Source: JAPLYB01 sp964500015
GTDB lineage: Archaea; Nanobdellota; Nanobdellia; Pacearchaeales; UBA284
Reading direction: 5' to 3'
Assembly: GCA_964500015.1 (NCBI GenBank)
Contig: CAZCMN010000031.1
Coordinates: 1-9,876 of the forward strand
DNA length: 9,876 bases
Below the pieces are notes generated by a model. The model ran no database searches and was not told the DNA's origin. It saw nothing but the letters and a program-made list of their open reading frames with translations. The translations under genes were made by a program, and so were the position numbers. Numbering within the stretch: position 1 is the stretch's first letter; each line of letters opens with the position of its first letter. Positions 1-6,002 of this stretch are shown one piece after another.

Positions 1-384
1 CCTCAACCAGGCATGACTTTAGCATTAGATAATAATCTAGTGAAAGTTGTTAGTGTTTCTGGAGGGAGAGTAATGGTTGATTTTAATAATCCTCTTGCTG
101 GAAAAGATATAGAATATGAATTTACAATAACTAAAATTCTTGATGATAGCAAGGAAAAAGTTAGTGCAATTCAAAGATTTTTCTTTGGCCAGGAATTTGA
201 GTTCGAAGTAGATGAAAAAAACAAGAAAATAATTTTTAATGATGTAAAACTAACTCCTGTTCTTAATGCTTTTAGAGATAAATTTAAAGAACTTGTTGGA
301 ATGGATGTAGAAATTTTAGCTAAGGCTGAAAAGAAAGAAGAATCAAAAAAGCAACAAACAGAAAAAACATCAGAAATAAAATAA
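1..384 (+). CDS. FKBP-type peptidyl-prolyl isomerase, C-terminal part (5' end outside window)
   Basis: The reading frame is open from base 1, with Pro-Gln-Pro-Gly before the first Met at 13, so the gene starts upstream. The segment SVSGGRVMVDFNNPLAGK followed by EYEFTITKI is the typical end of the archaeal, SlyD-like FKBP domain, where the 'G(R)V.VDFN.PLAGK' stretch closes the beta sheet. After it comes the archaeal C-terminal domain (roughly residues 45-105 from the Met at 13), then a charged Lys/Glu/Gln-rich tail. Known family role: a cytosolic cis-trans proline isomerase and holdase chaperone for newly made proteins. The insert-in-flap region and most active-site residues lie outside the window, so activity cannot be judged. 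It precedes ftsZ on the same strand, with an 88-base spacer that carries a separate ftsZ promoter. Confidence 0.85.
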   Translation, partial: PQPGMTLALDNNLVKVVSVSGGRVMVDFNNPLAGKDIEYEFTITKILDDSKEKVSAIQRFFFGQEFEFEVDEKNKKIIFNDVKLTPVLNAFRDKFKELVGMDVEILAKAEKKEESKKQQTEKTSEIK

Positions 385-443
385 GAAATTAAAAAATAAT
401 TATTCTTGATAAATTAAAACCTTATTCTCCAGTTCAATAATCC

Positions 444-451
444 TTTTAAAC
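444..451 (+). promoter_or_regulatory. TATA box of ftsZ (leaderless architecture)
   Basis: TTTTAAAC is centred about 25 nt before the ftsZ ATG at 473. Archaeal transcription starts about 25 nt after the TATA centre, so the mRNA would begin at or next to the ATG. No Shine-Dalgarno-like sequence is visible in the T-rich stretch just before the ATG, which fits a leaderless message. A second TTTAAACT at 454-461 is too close to the start codon for this role. Confidence 0.5.
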
Positions 452-472
452 TCTTTAAACTCCTTTTTTATC

Positions 473-1600
473 ATGGCTATAAAAGCGGAGAAAGAAGGGG
501 AAATTTTAGAACGACGTGAAAGTTTTCTAAGCTCTAATGCAGAACTGGCAGCAATAGACCGAGAATTAGAAGAGCTTCTTAAAAAACAATTAGCGAAGGT
601 AAAGGTATTCGGAGTAGGTGGCGGTGGCGGAAATACTATTTCAAGAATGAAAGAAATAGGTATCAGGGGCTGTGAGATGATTGCAGTAAATACTGATGCA
701 CAAGATTTGCTTTATAGTGACGCGGATTATAAAATTTTAATTGGAAAAGAAATTACTCAGGGTTTAGGTGCAGGAAGTAATCCAAGAGTTGGAGAAGAAG
801 CAGCACACGAATCTGATTCTGAAATAAAGAAAAAGCTTTCAAACACAGACATGATTTTTATTACCTGCGGACTCGGCGGAGGAACAGGTACAGGAGCAGC
901 GCCCGTAATTGCGGAACTTGCAAAAAAACAAGGCGCGTTAGTCGTTGGTGTTATAACTCTTCCATTTACAATGGAGGGAAAAAAGAGAATTGAGAATTCA
1001 ATCTATGGTCTTGAAAGACTAGAATCAAGTGTAGATACTTTAATTGTAATCCCAAATGATAAATTACTTGAACTAGCTCCTGACCTGCCCTTACATACAG
1101 CATTTAAGATTGCAGATGAAATTCTTACAAATGCAGTTAAGGGAATAGCTGAATTAATTACAAAAGCAGGCTTAGTTAATTTAGATTTTGCAGATGTCAG
1201 AGCTGTAATGACAAATGGCGGGGTTGCCATGATAGGAGTTGGAGAATCTGATTCAGCTGAAAGAGCAACAGAAGCAGTTGAAAAAGCAATTGAAAATCCT
1301 CTTCTAGATGTAGATATTACAGATGCTACTGGTGCTTTAATTAACATAACCGGCGGTTTAGACATGACTTTAGAAGAAGCTAAAAAAGTTATTGAAACTG
1401 TTTTAAGAAAAATTTCTCCTAATGCCAAAATGATTTGGGGAGCTCAATTATCAGAAGACATGGATAAAACTCTTCGAGTTTTATTAATTGTTACAGGTGT
1501 TAAGAGCTCGCAAATTTTAGGAAAAAAAGAGACAACTAAATCAAGAAAAAACAAAAGCATGTCAGATGAATTTGAGATTGATTATATGGAAAGCGAGTAA
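473..1600 (+). CDS. ftsZ: Cell division protein FtsZ
   Basis: Tubulin-family GTPase that polymerises into the cytoplasmic division ring. It has 375 residues. The N-terminal nucleotide loop VFGVGGGGGNT is at about 45-55, the tubulin signature GGGTGTG at 135-141, and the T7 synergy loop NLDFADV at 236-242, with the Asp residues that activate GTP hydrolysis in the next subunit. All catalytic elements are intact. A charged N-terminal extension of about 40 residues precedes the core, as in archaeal FtsZ. After about residue 350 comes a basic linker and a short acidic tail (DEFEIDYMESE), a plausible docking peptide for a membrane anchor such as SepF (inference). The ATG at 473 fits the TATA box 25 nt upstream. 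The last 35 bases overlap the next ORF in another frame. Confidence 0.97.
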   Translation: MAIKAEKEGEILERRESFLSSNAELAAIDRELEELLKKQLAKVKVFGVGGGGGNTISRMKEIGIRGCEMIAVNTDAQDLLYSDADYKILIGKEITQGLGAGSNPRVGEEAAHESDSEIKKKLSNTDMIFITCGLGGGTGTGAAPVIAELAKKQGALVVGVITLPFTMEGKKRIENSIYGLERLESSVDTLIVIPNDKLLELAPDLPLHTAFKIADEILTNAVKGIAELITKAGLVNLDFADVRAVMTNGGVAMIGVGESDSAERATEAVEKAIENPLLDVDITDATGALINITGGLDMTLEEAKKVIETVLRKISPNAKMIWGAQLSEDMDKTLRVLLIVTGVKSSQILGKKETTKSRKNKSMSDEFEIDYMESE

Positions 1601-2177
1601 AACGTCAAAATTTGAATTAACATGGGATTATAAATGTCATTTGTCAAGGGAAAATGGTGGGGAGATTCTTTCTGTAACAAAAGTTCCAGCGTCTTCTAAA
1701 GAACCAGGACATGCATTGACAAGATGGAGAGTTTATCCAACAGAAGGTTTACCTTATTTTTTTAGAAGATTAAGAGAATTTTATGCTGAAGTAAAAGGAA
1801 TGAATTTTCCCAGGTCATCTGTAGAAAAGATGATGGGGATACAAGTGATTTATCCAGCATCTGCTGGAAAAAGACCAACCAGAGATAGAACAAAAAATTT
1901 AGATGATTTAGAGAACTTTTTGATAGGATTAGGTGAATTCCCATTTATTAATGAGGGTGTTGCAGAAGAATTTTGTAATATGGGTTTTTCAACAGATGAT
2001 ACTAAATGGGTTCCTGGAAGTGGTTTATTGTATGTTCATAGCGCATTAGATATCTCAAAACAATTAAGTGTTTTAATCTCTGACACAGCAAATGAATCAG
2101 TAACGCCAGAAGAATTAGTAGAACATCTAAAACAACTTTATACTTTCAAGCCGTATGACTCTGAACTAAGGCCATAA
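1566..2177 (+). CDS. Conserved-looking protein of unknown function overlapping the ftsZ end
   Basis: I do not recognise this protein. The ORF gives 203 residues with no signal peptide, membrane segment or metal-binding cluster. It is a mixed alpha/beta soluble protein with several aromatic-rich stretches (RWRVYPTEGLPYFFRRLREFY) and a short final helix. The first ATG (1566) lies inside the last codons of ftsZ in another frame, giving a 35-base overlap and suggesting translational coupling. No other in-frame ATG exists before residue 79, although TTG codons at 1572, 1578 and 1641 are possible, so the true N-terminus is uncertain. The first 15 or so residues look like read-through of ftsZ sequence. 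The stop lies 11 bases before the left end of the transposon-like element, so the gene is not interrupted. Its position between ftsZ and secE suggests an informational or division role, but this is only context. Confidence 0.7.
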   Translation: MNLRLIIWKASKTSKFELTWDYKCHLSRENGGEILSVTKVPASSKEPGHALTRWRVYPTEGLPYFFRRLREFYAEVKGMNFPRSSVEKMMGIQVIYPASAGKRPTRDRTKNLDDLENFLIGLGEFPFINEGVAEEFCNMGFSTDDTKWVPGSGLLYVHSALDISKQLSVLISDTANESVTPEELVEHLKQLYTFKPYDSELRP

Positions 2178-2179
2178 AA

Positions 2180-2188
2180 CCATAACCC
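2180..2188. repeat. Left copy of 9-bp target-site duplication
   Basis: CCATAACCC directly abuts the left terminal inverted repeat and is repeated exactly, in direct orientation, directly after the right terminal repeat (6809-6817). This is the expected footprint of staggered cutting by a DDE transposase. Confidence 0.85.
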
Positions 2189-2225
2189 TACATTGTTACC
2201 TTAACGGTTGGTAGAAAGTCTTAAA
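2189..2225 (+). repeat. Left terminal inverted repeat (37 bp)
   Basis: It begins TACATTGTTACC and ends GTCTTAAA. All 37 bases are the exact reverse complement of 6772-6808. The inner end continues into AAAAG, forming a TATA-like CTTAAAAG (2220-2227) about 25 nt before a plausible transcription start near 2249. The repeat may therefore also act as the promoter of the nuclease gene at 2271. Confidence 0.95.
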
Positions 2226-2270
2226 AGTATTAAAATCCTGAATTTTTATGAGAAAAGAGGATGGATTTTT

Positions 2271-2912
2271 ATGGCTTTGATTAAAGATACAACGGGCAGA
2301 AAGGAAAAAGAAACTGCTTCTGGATATGAAAGGGTATTTGGGAATAGACTTTTAGGAATGTTAATAAGTAAAGTTCATGCTACTTCTATTCGTCAAGGCA
2401 CAGAATTAGAGGGATTTTTGGCTTCTAAATTACCGCAAAATACCGAAATTGCAATAGCAAAAATAAACAAAGATGAAAGAGTTTTTAAGAATGCTAAAAC
2501 AGATAGCACAGGAAAAAAGCATAGATTAGAAATTGATTGTGTAATAAAGACAAAAGATAAGATTATGCTTATTGAGATTAAAGATGGTGATACTTTTGAT
2601 ACTAAAAAGGTAGCTGGAGAAGTAGAAAGTTTAAATTTTGCAAGAAATTATATCTCTAAAATAATGAAAATTCCAAAGGATAAAATAAGTATGTATTATT
2701 GTTCTTTTAATGCAAGAGATAGCAAACAAATAAATGCTGGGGCAAAAGGATTACTTGGGGAATGTGAAGCTATGACGGGCAGAGAGTTTTGTAAATTAAT
2801 TGGTTTAGATTTTGATAAAATTGTTCAGGAAAGGAAAAAAGATGAAAAAGAAAATTTAAACTATTTTGTTGAGGAATTAAAGAAGATACCAGAAATTAGA
2901 GAGAAGATTTAG
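2271..2912 (+). CDS. Predicted type II restriction endonuclease, PD-(D/E)XK fold (probable GANTC partner)
   Basis: The protein has 213 residues from ATG 2271. I prefer this ATG to the TTG at 2208, which lies inside the terminal repeat, because GAGG at 2257-2260 is a reasonable ribosome-binding site. The core motif is visible: E46/E48 in an N-terminal helix, D89 (LEIDC) and E102-I-K104 (LIEIK) separated by 12 residues, the PD-(D/E)XK nuclease signature, followed by DGDTFDTKK. This is the size and organisation of a stand-alone type II endonuclease. The HinfI-like methyltransferase in the same element makes it the natural restriction partner, cutting at unmethylated GANTC; that specificity is inferred from context, not read from the protein. 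The gene converges on the next gene with a 17-base overlap of their 3' ends. Alternative: a nuclease of another defence system. Confidence 0.72.
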   Translation: MALIKDTTGRKEKETASGYERVFGNRLLGMLISKVHATSIRQGTELEGFLASKLPQNTEIAIAKINKDERVFKNAKTDSTGKKHRLEIDCVIKTKDKIMLIEIKDGDTFDTKKVAGEVESLNFARNYISKIMKIPKDKISMYYCSFNARDSKQINAGAKGLLGECEAMTGREFCKLIGLDFDKIVQERKKDEKENLNYFVEELKKIPEIREKI

Positions 2913-3585
2913 ATTTCTCTTTTGGTTTTTTTGATTCTTTTAAACCCCCAAGAATAGAAATAAGGACGTCTATATTTATATCATTTCTATCTAAAAGAAC
3001 ATTATTACCTTCAAATCTTAATAATATTTTTTTTGGCTCTAAAACTTGACTTTGTTCCATGTTATTCATACCTACTATATTTCTATCTTTTTCGTTACTT
3101 ATATATTTTTCGGTATCTTTAGATATATTTTCATCATAATACTGTAAAATATCTTTAAATTGGGAAAGTATTGAACCAGAGTTTTTGTATGATTTATCCC
3201 TGTCACCCGTTATCTCTGAAAGTTGCAATCTAAAGTTTTCTTCAGTTATTTCTTTCCTACCAACTCTTTTCATTAATTCTTTCCATAATTCTACATTATC
3301 GATGGCTTCATTAATTGCTACTTTCTTTTCTTTTTGACTAAGTGGTTTTATTATTCTATTCGCTAATTCCGTCGCAGTTATTCCTCTACTTGATAAAAGT
3401 TTATATTTTCTCATATCAGAAACCTTTTGTAAGTATGCTCCATTTTTGCTTTTATGACCTAATGCATCAATAAAGTTTTTTTCATCAGATGCATTACCTT
3501 TCAAGGTTTCTACTAATATCTTTGTTGCTTCAAGTATAGTTGAAAACTTGAAATCTGGTGTTTCATAATTTCCTATCTTTGCCAT
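2896..3585 (-). CDS. Winged-helix-like protein, DUF5343-like
   Basis: The protein has 229 residues from ATG 3585. This start is preferred to ATG 3600 because a TATA box (3606-3613) is centred about 25 nt upstream, predicting a leaderless mRNA. The N-terminal half (about 20-95: ALGHKSKNGAYLQKVSDMRK, then a short linker, TELANRIIKPLSQKEKKVA and a helix with ELMKR) has the pattern of DUF5343-type proteins, where a winged helix precedes 'LT..G..I..P.s..E...A..eAi'. The C-terminal half is charged, ending with a short beta-rich segment and a Lys/Ser-rich tail. No catalytic motif is visible. It lies between the nuclease and transposase-methyltransferase genes, divergent from the latter across a repeat-containing spacer. 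It is a candidate regulator of the restriction-modification genes or an accessory specificity factor (inference). Confidence 0.6.
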   Translation of the reverse strand: MAKIGNYETPDFKFSTILEATKILVETLKGNASDEKNFIDALGHKSKNGAYLQKVSDMRKYKLLSSRGITATELANRIIKPLSQKEKKVAINEAIDNVELWKELMKRVGRKEITEENFRLQLSEITGDRDKSYKNSGSILSQFKDILQYYDENISKDTEKYISNEKDRNIVGMNNMEQSQVLEPKKILLRFEGNNVLLDRNDINIDVLISILGGLKESKKPKEKSKSSL

Positions 3586-3605
3586 GCAATACAATAGCAT
3601 TATTT

Positions 3606-3613
3606 ATTTATAA
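3606..3613 (-). promoter_or_regulatory. TATA box of the minus-strand winged-helix gene
   Basis: TTTATAAA (minus strand) is centred 24-25 nt before the ATG at 3585, the spacing expected for a leaderless archaeal transcript. Confidence 0.5.
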
Positions 3614-3633
3614 ATCTTTCTATTATTACGCTG

Positions 3634-3673
3634 GTATCAAAGTAGTAGGATACAAGGCATTAAAGTAGTAGGA
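3634..3673. repeat. Tandem 12-bp direct repeats with 23-bp period between divergent promoters (candidate operator)
   Basis: AAAGTAGTAGGA occurs at 3639-3650 and again at 3662-3673, 23 bp apart, or about two helical turns. The first copy also sits within an inverted repeat GTATC/GATAC (3634-3638 and 3648-3652). The pair lies between the minus-strand TATA box (3606-3613) and the plus-strand TATA box (3684-3691), with the second copy ending 10 bases before the latter. This placement is typical of an archaeal regulator binding site that could control both directions. The binding protein is unknown. Confidence 0.55.
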
Positions 3674-3683
3674 AATAGTAACA

Positions 3684-3691
3684 TTTAAATA
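3684..3691 (+). promoter_or_regulatory. TATA box for the structured leader and transposase
   Basis: TTTAAATA, with transcription expected to begin near 3713. This is just before the GC-richer structured segment and about 120 bases before the transposase ATG. Confidence 0.5.
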
Positions 3692-3712
3692 GTCTATATT
3701 GTTAAAGAGTAT

Positions 3713-3834
3713 AAGTAGGGGAGAGCAAAACGTCCTCTAAGATGTGATGGAGGCACATCAACGACGAGAACGTTCTTGCCTCTGCGAATCCATATTAAAC
3801 TAAAACTGCCCCGAAGGGCAGACATTCCACGCTA
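3713..3834 (+). ncRNA. Structured, pseudoknot-capable RNA upstream of the transposase (leader or stand-alone RNA)
   Basis: This segment is clearly richer in G+C than its surroundings and contains nested structure. A perfect 6-bp stem GATGTG/CACATC (3741-3746 with 3754-3759) closes the loop ATGGAGG. The GAGG of that loop (3750-3753) can pair with CCTC at 3779-3782, giving an H-type pseudoknot. Between them ACG-AGAA-CGT can form a small third stem. Further on, CTGCCC-CGAA-GGGCAG (3806-3821) is a perfect 6-bp hairpin ending 13 bases before the transposase ATG. A TATA box sits the correct distance upstream. No Shine-Dalgarno sequence is visible between the last hairpin and the ATG. It could regulate transposase translation, be an independent RNA, or include element-specific functional DNA. 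The family is not identified. Confidence 0.5.
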
Positions 3835-4776
3835 ATGAAATGCATAAATAATACACAAGAGAAGTATAAAAAACTTTCGTGCTCTAATTGTAATTCTAAA
3901 AATGTAATCAAATGGACTAAAAGAAAGACTCAAAATAGAGGGCTTATTCAAAGATATAAATGTAAAGATTGTAACAAATATTTTAGTCTTAATGATGGCT
4001 TTTACAGAATGAGAAACAACTCTCAAAAAATAACCTTATGTTTAGACTTATTTTATAGGGGAATTTCAACAAGAAAAGTACAAGAGCATTTACAAGCATT
4101 TTACCCACACAATTCAAGCCATAAGTCAATCTATAAATGGATTATCAAGTATTCCAAGTTAATTAGCCAATTCACAAATTCATTAAAACTTAATGTTGGT
4201 CAAGAAGTTCAAGTTGATGAAGTAGAATATCACAGACGAAAAAGCCATAAACAAAAACGAGGAATAGAAGTTAATTGGTTTATTGATTCTGTTTGTCCTA
4301 AAACTAAGTTTTTAGTAGCTTCTAATTACTATAAAAATAGAAGCCAGAAAGAAGTCAAAGAAATTATTAAATCAATAAAAACAAAAACAGAAAACCAAGT
4401 TAAGGTTATAACAACTGATGGTTGGTTAGCTTATGGAAAATCAATTAGGAGTATATACACTTATAACAATAAAACAGCAACTTATGGAGTAGAACACAAT
4501 AAAGTAAATGCTTCAAAAGGTGAGGGCTTTAATCATCCTATTGAGAGATTACATAATTCTTTGAGAGCAAGAACTAAAACAATGCGTGGGTTTCATGGTT
4601 CAATAAGTTCTGCAAACGCTATTTTGAAAGGATATGAAATTTATTACAACTTTATAACAAGGCATCAAACCATAAACTGCTGTCCTTATGAGTTAGCAAT
4701 TCCCGAATTAAAAGACAAATTAAATGTTCCTAACAAGTGGCTAACTCTTATTGAGCTATCAAACAAAAGTATTTAA
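3835..4776 (+). CDS. DDE transposase with N-terminal zinc ribbon (IS6/IS240-like)
   Basis: It has 313 residues. An N-terminal zinc ribbon uses C16-x2-C19 and C43-x2-C46, followed by a helix-turn-helix at about 75-105 (GISTRKVQEHL... SIYKWI). The RNase-H-like catalytic domain has D128 (VDEVE), D195 (TTDGW) and E237 (IERLHNSLRARTKTMRGF), and ends with the usual YYNFITRHQ...PYELA segment. All three acidic residues are present and the length is complete, so it is probably active. The combination matches IS6/IS240-type transposases common in archaea; the family assignment is from motif pattern only. It is the sole transposase between the 37-bp terminal repeats at 2189 and 6808. I found no shorter inverted repeats tightly flanking the ORF, and the methyltransferase starts two bases after its stop, so it is more likely the transposase of the whole element than a nested IS. 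Confidence 0.9.
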   Translation: MKCINNTQEKYKKLSCSNCNSKNVIKWTKRKTQNRGLIQRYKCKDCNKYFSLNDGFYRMRNNSQKITLCLDLFYRGISTRKVQEHLQAFYPHNSSHKSIYKWIIKYSKLISQFTNSLKLNVGQEVQVDEVEYHRRKSHKQKRGIEVNWFIDSVCPKTKFLVASNYYKNRSQKEVKEIIKSIKTKTENQVKVITTDGWLAYGKSIRSIYTYNNKTATYGVEHNKVNASKGEGFNHPIERLHNSLRARTKTMRGFHGSISSANAILKGYEIYYNFITRHQTINCCPYELAIPELKDKLNVPNKWLTLIELSNKSI

Positions 4777-4777
4777 A
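4770..4777 (+). promoter_or_regulatory. TATA-like site for an internal methyltransferase promoter
   Basis: TATTTAAA straddles the transposase stop codon and is centred 26-27 nt before the second in-frame ATG of the methyltransferase (4800), the same spacing as at the other leaderless starts in this window. It would let the protective methyltransferase be made independently of the transposase. AT-rich matches like this also occur by chance. Confidence 0.35.
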
Positions 4778-4778
4778 A

Positions 4779-5879
4779 ATGAAGAAACTAAGTAAAGACA
4801 TGGATATAAAAGAAGTAGAGAATAAGATAATCTTGGGAGATTGTATTGAAGAATTAAAGAAACTTCCAACTAATTCAGTAGATTTAATTTTCGCAGACCC
4901 ACCTTATAATATGCAACTAAAAGGCGGACTCTGGAGACCAAACCAAACAAAAGTAGATGCTGTTGATGATGAATGGGATAAATATGAAAGTTTCCAACAT
5001 TATGATAAATTCTCTACTGAATGGCTAAAAGAATGTAGAAGAGTCTTAAAAGAAGATGGAACAATTTGGGTTATTGGTTCTTATCATAATATCTTTAGAG
5101 TTGGAAAGATTATGCAAGATATTGGTTTTTGGGTTTTGAATGATGTTATTTGGATGAAAACAAACCCCATGCCAAACTTTAAAGGAACTCGTTTTAATAA
5201 TGCACATGAGACTTTAATCTGGGCTTCTAAAAATAAGATTTCTAATTATAAATTTCATTATAAATCTATGAAAGCATTTAATGATGATAGACAAATGAGA
5301 AGCGACTGGTATATCCCTATTTGTCTTGGAGATGAAAGAATAAGAATAAATGGGGTAAAGGCGCACTCTACGCAGAAGCCAGAAGAATTACTTTATAGAA
5401 TTATTTTATCTTCTTCTGATGTAGGGGATATTGTTTTAGACCCATTTATGGGCTCAGGAACAACAGGAGCAATAGCTAAATTATTAAGAAGAAAGTATAT
5501 TGGTTTTGAAAAAGAAGCATTTTATAAAAAAGTCGCAGAAGATAGAATAAAGAAAATTGTACCTGTAGATGAAGATACTCTTTGTTATAATATAGAAAAA
5601 CCAAAACCTAAAGTGCCTTTTGGTAGTCTATTAAGAGATGACTTTATAAAAGTTGGCGAGTTTTTAGTGGATAAACAAGGAAATAACAAATCTAAGATTT
5701 TAGCAGATGGAACAATAAATCTTAATGGGGAGTTTGGCTCAATACATAGTTTAAGTGCTAAAATATTGAATAAAGAATCTAATAATGGTTGGGATTTCTG
5801 GAATGTTATAAGAGATGGGAAACTAAAAAGCATAAATGATTTAAGATATGATTATGCTAAAAAGTTCTTAGACTATTAG
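4779..5879 (+). CDS. DNA adenine-N6 methyltransferase, HinfI-like (predicted GANTC specificity), with C-terminal RAMA domain
   Basis: Transfers methyl from S-adenosylmethionine to adenine N6. The order of motifs is that of beta-class enzymes: catalytic DPPY at 40-43 and the AdoMet-binding DPFMGSGTT at 221-229, with a conserved VDDEWDKY/WLKECRRVLK region between them. Resemblance to M.HinfI, as I remember its sequence, is strong along the whole length, including GTRFNNAHET, KAHSTQKPE and the C-terminal region (about 277-365) ending NGWDFWN...LRYDYAK. That region is the restriction-methylase-associated (RAMA) domain also seen in CcrM-type GANTC enzymes. Start: ATG 4779 is two bases after the transposase stop, but ATG 4800, with a TATA box 26 nt upstream, is equally likely and gives 359 residues. 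No Shine-Dalgarno sequence is visible. It likely protects host DNA from the nuclease at 2271. Confidence 0.93.
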   Translation: MKKLSKDMDIKEVENKIILGDCIEELKKLPTNSVDLIFADPPYNMQLKGGLWRPNQTKVDAVDDEWDKYESFQHYDKFSTEWLKECRRVLKEDGTIWVIGSYHNIFRVGKIMQDIGFWVLNDVIWMKTNPMPNFKGTRFNNAHETLIWASKNKISNYKFHYKSMKAFNDDRQMRSDWYIPICLGDERIRINGVKAHSTQKPEELLYRIILSSSDVGDIVLDPFMGSGTTGAIAKLLRRKYIGFEKEAFYKKVAEDRIKKIVPVDEDTLCYNIEKPKPKVPFGSLLRDDFIKVGEFLVDKQGNNKSKILADGTINLNGEFGSIHSLSAKILNKESNNGWDFWNVIRDGKLKSINDLRYDYAKKFLDY

Positions 5880-5886
5880 GATTTAA

Positions 5887-5894
5887 TTTATATA
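5887..5894 (+). promoter_or_regulatory. TATA-like box before the cUUCGg hairpin
   Basis: TTTATATA begins 8 bases after the methyltransferase stop. The expected transcription start (about 5914-5918) coincides with the first base of the hairpin stem at 5918. This is why a separate small RNA is considered in addition to a terminator. Confidence 0.35.
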
Positions 5895-5916
5895 TAGATA
5901 CTTACTAATAATTTTG

Positions 5917-5976
5917 TAGAGTGGGTGAGAAGTATTCTTCGGAATATTTCAATTGAATCACACCCACTCTCTTTTT
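5917..5976 (+). ncRNA. Small structured RNA or terminator with cUUCGg tetraloop
   Basis: A perfect 10-bp outer stem (AGAGTGGGTG, 5918-5927, with CACCCACTCT, 5961-5970) encloses a 9-bp inner stem (5929-5937 with 5942-5950, one G-U pair) capped by the very stable C-UUCG-G loop. A 10-base one-sided bulge at 5951-5960 contains GAATC, a GANTC site, and the palindrome TTCAATTGAA overlaps it. A run of five T follows (5972-5976). It could end the methyltransferase transcript and also separate it from the convergent PIN-like gene. The TATA-like box with exact spacing argues for a short independent RNA of about 60 nt. The canonical C/D-box motifs are absent. Confidence 0.45.
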
Positions 5977-6002
5977 CAAAATCACTTAGAAAAGTTCTAA
6001 TT

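Noticed and set aside
1003..1428. 141-codon open frame antisense to ftsZ
   Set aside because: It lies entirely inside the well-supported ftsZ coding sequence and its translation has a Ser/Thr/Ala-rich composition typical of a shadow frame.
2208..2270. Upstream TTG start for the nuclease, adding 21 residues
   Set aside because: It would begin inside the terminal inverted repeat and before the likely transcription start. ATG 2271 with GAGG upstream is more natural.
3720..3795. A tRNA or tRNA-like gene, suggested by a GCGAATCC-like end
   Set aside because: No acceptor stem pairing or consistent anticodon arm can be built, and the strong pseudoknot pairing explains the segment better.
3713..3834. 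Calling the transposase leader a genuine fluoride riboswitch
   Set aside because: The conserved UGAUG segment before the second pseudoknot strand is missing, and the downstream gene is a transposase, not a fluoride exporter or other usual target. Only the topology is reported.
3600..4800. A separate small insertion sequence with its own short inverted repeats around the transposase
   Set aside because: I compared the sequences just outside the ORF on both sides and found no matching inverted ends or flanking duplication, whereas the 37-bp repeats further out fit precisely.
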